Shown here: positions 1-5,569 of the stretch, one piece after another | How the letters are laid out: every line of letters starts with the position of its first letter | Position numbering within the stretch: the stretch's first letter is position 1 | Assembly: GCA_023384025.1 (NCBI GenBank) | Contig: JAHDXX010000165.1 | Location: 1 to 7,202, forward strand | Length of the DNA: 7,202 nt | Source: Sphingomonadaceae bacterium | GTDB taxonomy: Bacteria > Pseudomonadota > Alphaproteobacteria > Sphingomonadales > Sphingomonadaceae | Direction of reading: 5' to 3' | The notes under the pieces: generated by a model | Database searches by the model: none | What the model was told of the DNA's origin: nothing | What the model saw: the letters and a program-made list of their open reading frames with translations, nothing else | Position numbers and translations under genes: made by a program

Positions 1-307
1 CGCTGTCGCGCGGCAGCATCGCAATGGCGAGCTGGCGCTCCAGCTCGGGCAATTGCTGGCGGATGGTCGCCAGCTCTTCCTCGGCCATGGCCTTGAATTC
101 GGGGAGGCTGAGCATTTCGGTCAGCGCGGCGACTTCCTCGCGCATGGCGGCGACGAGGCCAGCAGCCTTGGCGACCGGCTCCAGCTCGGCATAGTCGCGG
201 CTGGCCTGGATAAACGCAGCCCCCTCCAACGTACCCGAAGCCATCCGCGCCTCGAGCTCGGCGAAGCGATGGGCGATCTGGTCAAGGCGTTCGGCGGGGA
301 TTTGCAC
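1..307 (-). CDS. prfA: Peptide chain release factor 1 (RF1), N-terminal part, cut by window edge
   Basis: RF1 recognises UAA and UAG stop codons in the ribosomal A site and triggers peptide release. Only the first 102 codons are present; the rest lies beyond the left edge. The visible protein starts V/M-QIPAERLDQIAHRFAELEARM and contains the family's conserved SRDYAELEPV segment near residues 33-42, followed by charged helices of the N-terminal domain. The PxT anticodon-like motif and the GGQ motif are not in the window. I chose the GTG at 307-305: an in-frame TAG lies at 358-356, no ATG occurs between them, and the homology begins right after the GTG. The ribosome site is weak (GAAGAG about 6 nt upstream). 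The gene lies 114 bp downstream of hisS on the same strand, so co-transcription is plausible. The family call is firm; the start codon is less certain. Confidence 0.93.
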   Translation of the reverse strand, partial: MQIPAERLDQIAHRFAELEARMASGTLEGAAFIQASRDYAELEPVAKAAGLVAAMREEVAALTEMLSLPEFKAMAEEELATIRQQLPELERQLAIAMLPRDS

Positions 308-326
308 TTCGGTCTCTTCGATCGTC

Positions 327-347
327 GGCCCGCACTTGATGCGGGCC
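327..347 (-). repeat. Short palindromic repeat (8-bp stem, TCAAG loop), copy 1
   Basis: A perfect 8-bp inverted repeat, GGCCCGCA / TGCGGGCC, encloses a 5-nt loop that reads TCAAG on the minus strand. GACGA follows the right arm on that strand. It lies 20 bp upstream of the prfA start, so it would form a hairpin in the prfA leader. The shape matches the small dispersed palindromes common between genes in sphingomonads. It is paired with the element at 386-406. Confidence 0.75.
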
Positions 348-385
348 TTGGCTTTCTAATAGCGGGCGGGGGAAAAGGAAGCCCA

Positions 386-406
386 GCCCCGGGTCAAGCC
401 CGGGGC
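386..406 (+). repeat. Short palindromic repeat (8-bp stem, TCAAG loop), copy 2
   Basis: A perfect 8-bp inverted repeat, GCCCCGGG / CCCGGGGC, has a TCAAG loop on the plus strand and is followed by GACGA. The loop and the 3' flank are the same as in the 327-347 element but on the opposite strand, so the two form an inverted pair 38 bp apart. It lies 15 bp past the hisS stop codon. In hisS transcripts the hairpin is followed by a moderately U-rich stretch, so it could act as a weak terminator, but there is no clean U tract. Confidence 0.75.
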
Positions 407-421
407 GACGAGTGGGGGATG

Positions 422-1732
422 CTAATTCTCGCCCGAAAGCGCACGATAGGGAGCAGGCAACCTAGCAAGAACATAGAACATTTCGCGCATTGCCTCCTCG
501 CTCGGCGCAGATACGTTCGTGAGGTGCAGACGATCATCAACGTCGGGCACGTCGCGAACAAATAATATGGCATCCACACCATCATTCTTCGCTTTGTCAG
601 CCAGCTTGCGGCCATGCTGCTTGAAGGCAGACCAGATATAGTAGTCACCGGAGCTTAGTGATCGAAGGTGGGCGGCGATACGATCTGCTTCTGCTCTCAT
701 TGAAGGACTATCCGGGATCACTGCAAGAACTGGCGTCGGATCGAAAGACACTTCAGGTCCGCCAACTAGCATCGCCAGCCGCTCGATCCCCGCGGCCCAG
801 CCGACCGCAGGCGTCGGTGCGCCGCCGAGGCTTTCCATCAACCCATCGTAGCGACCACCGCCGAGGATCGTGCTTTGTGATCCTAGCTTCGAGGCCGCCT
901 CGCTCCCCTCGTCAGGGATGAACTCGAACGCGGTGTGGCGGTAGTAATCGAGCCCGCGCACGAGGCTCTCCGCCCGCACCCACTTCACACCTGCGGCATC
1001 CAGCCCGTTGGTGACCGCTTCGAAAAACGCCTGCGCCTCATCCGACAGGAACGTGTCGATCTTCGGCGCATCGGCGACGAACTTGCGGTCGCGCGGGTCC
1101 TTGCTGTCGAGGATGCGGAGCGGATTCTTCTCCAGCCGTTCCTGCGAGTCTTCGCTCAGCTCGCCCTTCACCACGCCGAAATAGTCGATCAGCGCCGCGC
1201 GCCAGGCGCTACGGGTCTCGCCGTCGCCTAGAGTGTTGAGGTGCAGCGTGACGCCTTGGATCCCCAGTTCACGAATGACCTGGTCGGCCATGGCAAGCAG
1301 CTCGACGTCGGCCTGTGGTTCAGCCGCGCCGATGATCTCCGCGTCGATCTGGTGGAACTGGCGGTAGCGGCCCTTCTGCGGGCGCTCGTAGCGGAACAGC
1401 GGGCCGTGGGTGGCGACCTTCAGCGGCGCGTGCTGTTGCCAGCCGTTGGTGAGGAAGGCGCGGGCGATCCCGGCGGTGAACTCGGGGCGCAGGGTCAGGC
1501 TCTCACCGCCGCGATCCTCGAAGCTGTACATTTCCTTGGAGACGACATCGGTCGTCTCGCCGATGGCGCGGCTGAACACCTCGGTCTTTTCGAACACGGG
1601 CATTTCGACCCGGCGGAAGCGATAGAGCTTGCGCACGCGCTCGAAGGTCTCGACCACGAAGGCGAACGCCTCGGCATCGGCGCCGAAGATATCCTGGGTG
1701 CCACGAATGGCCTGAGGGGTGTTCTTGCTCAT
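422..1732 (-). CDS. hisS: Histidyl-tRNA synthetase
   Basis: This class II aminoacyl-tRNA synthetase charges tRNA-His with histidine using ATP in the cytoplasm. It is 436 residues, slightly longer than the usual length of about 420. The N-terminus has the family's AIRGTQDIF. TLRPEFTAGIARAF (about 80-93) is the substrate-binding segment. FRYERPQKGRYRQFHQ (113-128) is motif 2 with its ATP-binding arginine. LVRGLDYYRHTAFEF (257-271) is the histidine-specific HisA-type motif. GGGRYDGL (291-298) and GWAAGIERL (311-319, motif 3) complete the site. From about residue 322 the anticodon-binding domain is atypical: the usual LGE-rich segment near the end is replaced by LFVRDVPDVDDRLHLTNV. Codon use changes there too, with about half of third positions G/C against about 85% near the start (hand counts), and includes AGA, AGG, CTA, TTA and ATA. 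The ATG at 1732 fits the family N-terminus, but no clear Shine-Dalgarno precedes it. prfA follows on the same strand. Function is secure; integrity of the C-terminal domain is an open question. Confidence 0.97.
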   Translation of the reverse strand: MSKNTPQAIRGTQDIFGADAEAFAFVVETFERVRKLYRFRRVEMPVFEKTEVFSRAIGETTDVVSKEMYSFEDRGGESLTLRPEFTAGIARAFLTNGWQQHAPLKVATHGPLFRYERPQKGRYRQFHQIDAEIIGAAEPQADVELLAMADQVIRELGIQGVTLHLNTLGDGETRSAWRAALIDYFGVVKGELSEDSQERLEKNPLRILDSKDPRDRKFVADAPKIDTFLSDEAQAFFEAVTNGLDAAGVKWVRAESLVRGLDYYRHTAFEFIPDEGSEAASKLGSQSTILGGGRYDGLMESLGGAPTPAVGWAAGIERLAMLVGGPEVSFDPTPVLAVIPDSPSMRAEADRIAAHLRSLSSGDYYIWSAFKQHGRKLADKAKNDGVDAILFVRDVPDVDDRLHLTNVSAPSEEAMREMFYVLARLPAPYRALSGEN

Positions 1733-1784
1733 TCGCGCGCAGTTAGGCGGTCAGTGTGCTTTGCGCAATCGGAAGGCAGAACGG

Positions 1785-1988
1785 TTTCTCGCAGAGACGC
1801 AGAGGAAAGGGAGACTTGAGAGTTAGCACCCGCCGCGCAGCGGCTTTTTATCTCACACAAAGACACGAAGTTGGCGGTCCATCAGACCAGCAAACTGCCA
1901 TCTTCGTGTCTTTGTGTGAACCAAACTGCGGCTTCGCCGCGGGAGACAGGTCTCCCCGTCCCTCTTTCCTCTGCGTCTCTGCGAGAAA
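1785..1988. repeat. Nested palindromic (MITE-like) intergenic element
   Basis: Two inverted repeats are nested. The outer arms are a perfect 25-bp pair (1785-1809 with 1964-1988), based on the motif CTCGCAGAGACGCAGAGG and its complement. The inner arms are a perfect 18-bp pair (1853-1870 with 1902-1919), TCACACAAAGACACGAAG and its complement, extendable to about 26 bp with two mismatches, around a loop of about 15 nt. Between outer and inner arms sit smaller GC-rich hairpins: CCGC/GCGG near 1830-1844 and GCGGC-TTC-GCCGC near 1929-1940. The whole could fold into one long branched hairpin or cruciform. No coding capacity or transposase is evident. The arm motifs resemble dispersed intergenic repeats that I recall from several bacterial groups. 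Mobility is inferred, not shown. Confidence 0.85.
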
Positions 1989-2048
1989 CACCCCCCTTCC
2001 TTCGCACTTGCACAAAAGTCTCGGTTGGCAGGTTGCCTGCCCGCCGCT

Positions 2049-2053
2049 AAAGG
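2049..2053 (+). promoter_or_regulatory. Probable ribosome binding site of ppa
   Basis: AAAGG lies 8 nt before the ATG at 2062. It is the only purine-rich match close to a start that agrees with the pyrophosphatase N-terminus, so it supports this start over upstream in-frame codons. Confidence 0.55.
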
Positions 2054-2061
2054 CCCCGCCC

Positions 2062-2595
2062 ATGGATATCAGCAAGATTGCCGTCGGCGACAACCCGCCC
2101 GAGAGCCTCAACGTCATCATTGAAGTGCCCACCGGGGGCGAGCCGGTGAAGTACGAGTTCGACAAGGAATCGGGCGCGCTGTTCGTCGATCGCATCCTGC
2201 ACACCCCGATGCGCTATCCGGCCAACTACGGCTTCGTGCCGCATACCCTTTCAGACGATGGCGACCCGATCGATGCGCTGGTGATCAGCCGCAGCCCGTT
2301 CATTCCCGGCTGCGTGGTCCGCGCGCGGCCTATCGGTGTGCTCCATCTGGAAGACGAACACGGCGGCGACGAGAAGCTCGTCTGCGTGCCGGTCGATTCG
2401 ACCTTCCCCTATTATTCCGATGTCGGCGAACGCAAGGACCTGCCCTCGATCGTGCTCCAGCAGATCGAGCACTTCTTCACCCACTACAAGGACCTGGAGA
2501 AGGAAAAGTGGGTGCGCGTGGGCAAGTGGGGCGACGCGGAAGATGCGCGCCGCATGGTGATGGAAGCCATCGAGCGGTATCAGGCCAAGGGCTGA
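2062..2595 (+). CDS. ppa: Inorganic pyrophosphatase (family I, soluble)
   Basis: The enzyme hydrolyses pyrophosphate to two phosphates in the cytoplasm and so pulls biosynthetic reactions such as tRNA charging and nucleic acid synthesis forward. It is 177 residues, close to the 175 of E. coli Ppa. The signature DDGDPIDALV is at residues 65-74, with metal-binding D66, D68 and D71. The other active-site residues are all in place by comparison with E. coli, shifted by one: E21, K30, E32, R44, Y56, D98, D103, K105, Y142 and K143. The start MDISKIAVGDNPPESLNVIIE matches the family and is preceded by AAAGG. The gene is divergent from hisS across a palindromic element and convergent with a small membrane-protein gene 12 bp downstream. 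No terminator is visible in that 12-bp gap, so transcripts of the two genes may overlap. Confidence 0.98.
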   Translation: MDISKIAVGDNPPESLNVIIEVPTGGEPVKYEFDKESGALFVDRILHTPMRYPANYGFVPHTLSDDGDPIDALVISRSPFIPGCVVRARPIGVLHLEDEHGGDEKLVCVPVDSTFPYYSDVGERKDLPSIVLQQIEHFFTHYKDLEKEKWVRVGKWGDAEDARRMVMEAIERYQAKG

Positions 2596-2607
2596 GCCCC
2601 GCCCGGT

Positions 2608-2991
2608 TCAGGCCAGCGCGACCAGCGCCTTCAGCACCATGGTCAGTCCGACCGGCAGGCCGATCGCCAGCGCCCAGACGAGGATCTGGTCACGCCGGTA
2701 GGCCTGGGCATAGGCCGGATCGCTTGCCTGCCCGTCGGTCAGGCTGGCCCAGCGTTTCTCGAACTTGCGCCACAGCGGGATGATCCCGAACACCAGAATG
2801 ACCAGCGCCAGCAGCGAAAGTGTCTTCGCGCCGGTTGCCTGGATCGCCCCGACGGTGACGAAGATGTGCAGCCCGGTGTAGGCAAGCAGCGAATAGGCGA
2901 CGGTGTCGCTCATCTTCTTGCGCCAGTCCAGCGTGCGGCGGGTGGCGGATGCGGCGTTGCGATCGCCCGCTCCATCGAGTGCCTTGTTCAT
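2608..2991 (-). CDS. Small three-helix inner-membrane protein, unknown function
   Basis: I do not recognise the family. The 127-residue protein begins with a polar, Arg/Lys-rich segment (1-27). Three hydrophobic stretches follow at about 31-52, 56-75 and 102-124, consistent with three membrane helices. A charged loop between the second and third holds WRKFEKRW and a stretch with several Asp, Tyr and Arg residues (about 91-102). No catalytic or metal-binding motif is apparent. The ATG at 2991 is favoured because AGGGG lies 8 nt upstream. An internal ATG at 2913 (starting MSDTVAYSLLAYTG) is a reasonable alternative, giving a 101-residue protein that starts just before the first helix. The frame is open further upstream to 3114, but that extension lacks support. 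Codon use looks like that of the neighbours. The gene is convergent with ppa and divergent from lptB, with 164 bp to the lptB start. Confidence 0.75.
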   Translation of the reverse strand: MNKALDGAGDRNAASATRRTLDWRKKMSDTVAYSLLAYTGLHIFVTVGAIQATGAKTLSLLALVILVFGIIPLWRKFEKRWASLTDGQASDPAYAQAYRRDQILVWALAIGLPVGLTMVLKALVALA

Positions 2992-3155
2992 CGGCGTAGC
3001 CCCTGTCCTCTCTCCGACTCGGACTATTTCATGCACGGCCCGCGATGGCAAGACCGCTAACCATTCGTCGACCGCGGTGAACGGTATGCAGGAATCCTGC
3101 CAATTCGGGGACAATGGCCCTTTTCAGCCGCCCGTGCCCTGCTAGATGTGCGCGC

Positions 3156-3935
3156 ATGAGCACGACCACAACGGCCGAACGCCCCGCTGCCACCGCATCC
3201 GCCCCGCTGCCACAGGGCGGGCTCGAGGTGATTTCCATCGCCAAGAGCTATGACAAGCGCGCGGTGCTGACCGATATCTCGCTGACCGTGGGCAAGGGCG
3301 AGGTGCTTGGCCTGCTCGGCCCCAACGGCGCGGGCAAGACGACCTGCTTCTATTCGATCATGGGCCTGGTTCGCCCTGATTCCGGCCGCATCCTGATGGA
3401 TGGCGAGGACGTAACCAACCTGCCGATGTATCGCCGCGCGATTCTGGGCCTCGGCTACCTGCCGCAGGAAACCAGCATCTTCCGCGGGATGACGGTGGAG
3501 CAGAACATCAATTCGGTGCTGGAAATGGTCGAGCCCGACAAGGCCGTGCGCGCCGCCGAGCTGGAGCGGCTGCTCGACGAATTCGGCCTCACCCGGCTGC
3601 GCACCAGCCCGGCGATGGCGCTTTCGGGCGGCGAACGGCGCCGGTGCGAAATCGCCCGCGCACTCGCCGCCAACCCGTCGATCATGCTGCTCGACGAGCC
3701 CTTCGCGGGGATCGACCCGCTTTCGATCAGCGATATCCGCGACCTGGTGAAGGACCTCAAGCAGCGCGGCATCGGGGTGCTGATCACCGACCACAACGTG
3801 CGCGAGACGCTCGACATCGTCGACCGGGCCTGCATCATCTACGGCGGGCAGGTCCTGTTTGCCGGCAGCCCGCAGGACCTCGTCGCGGACGAGAACGTGC
3901 GGCGGCTTTACCTGGGCGAATCGTTCACATTGTGA
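3156..3935 (+). CDS. lptB: LPS export ABC transporter ATP-binding protein LptB
   Basis: LptB is the cytoplasmic ATPase that, with LptFG and LptC, extracts lipopolysaccharide from the inner membrane and pushes it across the periplasmic Lpt bridge. The 259-residue protein has Walker A GPNGAGKT (55-62), Q-loop glutamine Q104 in YLPQETSIFRGMTVEQN, signature LSGGERRR (156-163), Walker B IMLLDEPFAGID (176-187) with catalytic E181, and switch histidine H213 in ITDHNV. The set YLPQE/SIFRG/LSGGERRR/FAGIDP is typical of LptB rather than other ABC ATPases. An N-terminal tail of about 20 residues, rich in Thr, Ala and Pro, precedes the domain; E. coli LptB (241 residues) lacks it. The start is uncertain: ATG 3156 has no clear Shine-Dalgarno, and an in-frame ATG at 3114 has GGGGA only 2 nt away, too close. 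No lptA or lptC is adjacent; the gene upstream is on the opposite strand. rpoN follows 137 bp downstream. Confidence 0.95.
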   Translation: MSTTTTAERPAATASAPLPQGGLEVISIAKSYDKRAVLTDISLTVGKGEVLGLLGPNGAGKTTCFYSIMGLVRPDSGRILMDGEDVTNLPMYRRAILGLGYLPQETSIFRGMTVEQNINSVLEMVEPDKAVRAAELERLLDEFGLTRLRTSPAMALSGGERRRCEIARALAANPSIMLLDEPFAGIDPLSISDIRDLVKDLKQRGIGVLITDHNVRETLDIVDRACIIYGGQVLFAGSPQDLVADENVRRLYLGESFTL

Positions 3936-3961
3936 TGCAGGGCACTTCAACAACCCAAAGA

Positions 3962-4055
3962 CCGTTCGTGCTGAGCTTGTCGAAGCACCGTTCTTCTCTT
4001 CAGGTGAGGCCGCCGAAGTTGAAGTGCGGCCCTTCGACAAGCTCAGGGCGAACGG
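3962..4055. repeat. Palindromic intergenic repeat between lptB and rpoN
   Basis: Arms of 24 bp (3962-3985 and 4032-4055) are inverted with two mismatches. They are built on CTGAGCTTGTCGAAG and its complement, with CCGTTCG/CGAACGG ends. The next 11 bases inward also pair imperfectly (3986-3996 with 4021-4031, 7 of 11), so the whole can fold as one long hairpin. Motifs of this type are very frequent between genes in sphingomonads, from general knowledge. It ends only 17 bp before rpoN and could modulate read-through from lptB. Confidence 0.85.
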
Positions 4056-4058
4056 ATT

Positions 4059-4063
4059 AGGGG
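4059..4063 (+). promoter_or_regulatory. Ribosome binding site of rpoN
   Basis: AGGGG lies 9 nt before the ATG at 4073 and immediately after the palindromic repeat. It fixes the start that yields the canonical sigma-54 N-terminus. Confidence 0.65.
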
Positions 4064-4072
4064 TCTTGCCAC

Positions 4073-5527
4073 ATGGCCCTCGGCCCCCGCCTCGACCTGC
4101 GCCGATCGCAATCGCTGGTGATGACGCCGCAATTGCAGCAGGCGATCAAGCTGCTGGCGCTGTCGAACCTCGAGATCGAGGCCTTCATCGGCGAGGCGCT
4201 GGAAGCGAACCCGCTGCTCGAAGCAGGCGAAGTGTCGCGCGAAGCCGGCGAGGGTGCACCGCCCGCGCCCGACGAACCCAGCGCTGATCTCGCGATCGGA
4301 GATGACAGCGCGCTCGATATCGATCCCGACGCGCTTGACCGGGACCGCGACACCGGGGACGGCGAATGGGGTTCGGCGCTCTCCTCCGGCGGCGGATCGG
4401 ATGACCTTCCCGGTATCGACGAGCGGGGTGCAGCCGCGCCCAGCCTCGCCGACCACCTGGAAGCGCAGGTCGGCGCGGTAGTGGGCGATGCGCGCGAGGA
4501 AGCGGTCGCGCGCCACCTGATCGGCCTGCTCGACGAGGCCGGTTATCTCACCTCCCCCTTGCGCGAAGTAGCGGACGAGCTCGGCATTCCCCTCGCCGAG
4601 GCGGAACGGGCACTCAGGGTGGTCCAGTCGCTCGATCCGACCGGGGTTGGCGCGCGCTCGCTGTCCGAATGTCTTGCCCTGCAGGCGCAGGAGGCGGATC
4701 GTTACGACCCGTGCATGGCGCGCCTGGTCGACAACCTCGACCTGCTCGCACGCGGCGAGTTCGCCCGGCTGAAGCGCATGTGCCAGGTCGATGACGAGGA
4801 TTTCGCCGACATGCTGGCGGAGCTTCGCGGCTACGATCCCAAGCCCGGCCTGCGCTTTGGCGGCGGCGAGGAAGCGCCCGTCACCCCCGACCTGCTGCTG
4901 CGCGCCACGCCCGACGGCGGGTGGGATATCCGCGTCAACGAAGCGACCCTGCCGCGCCTCGTCATCAACCGCGAATACTATGTCGAGCTGCGCCAGGGCT
5001 GCACCGACAAGGCGAGCAAGGCGTGGCTCAACGAGAAGCTGACCGATGCCAACTGGCTGATCAAGGCATTGGACCAGCGGCAGCGGACAATCCTCAAGAC
5101 CGCCGCCGAGATCGTGAAGCAGCAGGACGGATTCTTCCGCAAGGGCGTGTCCGAACTGCGCCCGCTCACGCTCGCCCGCGTTGCTGAAGCGATCGGGATG
5201 CACGAGAGCACGATCAGCCGGGTGACCAGCAACAAGTACCTCCACTGCGAGCGCGGCACCTTCGAGCTGAAGTACTTCTTCACCAGCGGGGTAGGCGGCG
5301 GCGCGGAGGGCGAAGGCGCCAGCGCCGAGGCGGTCAAGGCCCGCATCCGCGCGCTGTGCGATGCGGAGGACCCGGCAAAGATCCTCAGCGACGATACCCT
5401 GGTCGAGATGCTCAAGGCCGAAGGTTTCGACCTCGCCCGCCGCACCGTGGCGAAATACCGCGAGGCGATCGGGATCGGATCGTCAGTGCAAAGGCGGCGG
5501 CAGAAAAAGCTGGCGGGATTGGGGTGA
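4073..5527 (+). CDS. rpoN: RNA polymerase sigma-54 factor
   Basis: RpoN directs RNA polymerase to -24/-12 promoters and needs AAA+ activators for open-complex formation. The 484-residue protein is full length. Region I (1-50) holds the Gln/Leu-rich segment QSLVMTPQLQQAIKLLALSN and ends in EANPLLE. Region II (about 51-125) is acidic and variable. The core-binding domain (about 125-310) follows, with SLADHLEAQV and LDPTGVGARSLSECL. The helix-turn-helix region reads RPLTLARVAEAIGMHESTIS and then RVTSNKYLHCERGTFELKYF (363-402). The RpoN box ARRTVAKYRE at 455-464 is canonical. A basic tail (QRRRQKK) closes the protein. lptB lies upstream on the same strand, as in many proteobacteria. The usual downstream neighbours, hpf/raiA and ptsN, are absent; a convergent kinase gene follows after 42 bp. 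No sigma-54-type promoter was recognised in this window. Confidence 0.98.
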   Translation: MALGPRLDLRRSQSLVMTPQLQQAIKLLALSNLEIEAFIGEALEANPLLEAGEVSREAGEGAPPAPDEPSADLAIGDDSALDIDPDALDRDRDTGDGEWGSALSSGGGSDDLPGIDERGAAAPSLADHLEAQVGAVVGDAREEAVARHLIGLLDEAGYLTSPLREVADELGIPLAEAERALRVVQSLDPTGVGARSLSECLALQAQEADRYDPCMARLVDNLDLLARGEFARLKRMCQVDDEDFADMLAELRGYDPKPGLRFGGGEEAPVTPDLLLRATPDGGWDIRVNEATLPRLVINREYYVELRQGCTDKASKAWLNEKLTDANWLIKALDQRQRTILKTAAEIVKQQDGFFRKGVSELRPLTLARVAEAIGMHESTISRVTSNKYLHCERGTFELKYFFTSGVGGGAEGEGASAEAVKARIRALCDAEDPAKILSDDTLVEMLKAEGFDLARRTVAKYREAIGIGSSVQRRRQKKLAGLG

Positions 5528-5569
5528 CCTACGCCTGCGCGCTGCACCTCCATTTCATCGCATGGATCA

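Larger units (their letters stand above)
1733..2061. other. Divergent intergenic region between hisS and ppa
   Basis: This 329-bp gap separates the divergent start codons of hisS and ppa. About 204 bp of it (1785-1988) is a nested palindromic element, described separately. That leaves 52 bp in front of hisS and 73 bp in front of ppa for promoters. I see no convincing -35/-10 pair in either flank. The ppa frame stays open upstream to about 1756, but that stretch is repeat sequence and has no resemblance to pyrophosphatase, so I do not count it as coding. Confidence 0.7.

Noticed and set aside
1785..1988. A CRISPR array or a complete insertion sequence.
   Set aside because: The repeats are inverted pairs, not regularly spaced direct repeats, and no transposase is encoded.
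1756..2061. An upstream in-frame extension of ppa adding about 100 residues.
   Set aside because: The extension runs through the nested palindrome, has no family resemblance, and ppa at 2062 already has the normal length and N-terminus.
3088..3100. A 13-bp palindrome GCAGGA-A-TCCTGC between the small membrane-protein gene and lptB, near an 8-bp ACCGCGGT palindrome at 3071-3078.
   Set aside because: It could be an operator, but short palindromes are common by chance in GC-rich DNA and there is no second copy or known consensus to support it.
3057..4040. A 327-codon open frame on the minus strand opposite lptB.
   Set aside because: It is the antisense shadow of lptB and runs through the palindromic repeat; the composition is the usual Arg/Ala/His-rich pattern of GC-rich antisense frames.
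4043..5245. A 400-codon open frame on the minus strand opposite rpoN.
   Set aside because: The plus strand encodes an unmistakable full-length sigma-54. The antisense frame is open because of high GC and biased codon use, and its translation shows no recognisable domain.
5528..5569. A bidirectional terminator between the convergent rpoN and kinase genes.
   Set aside because: I see no stem of useful length or T tract in the 42-bp gap.
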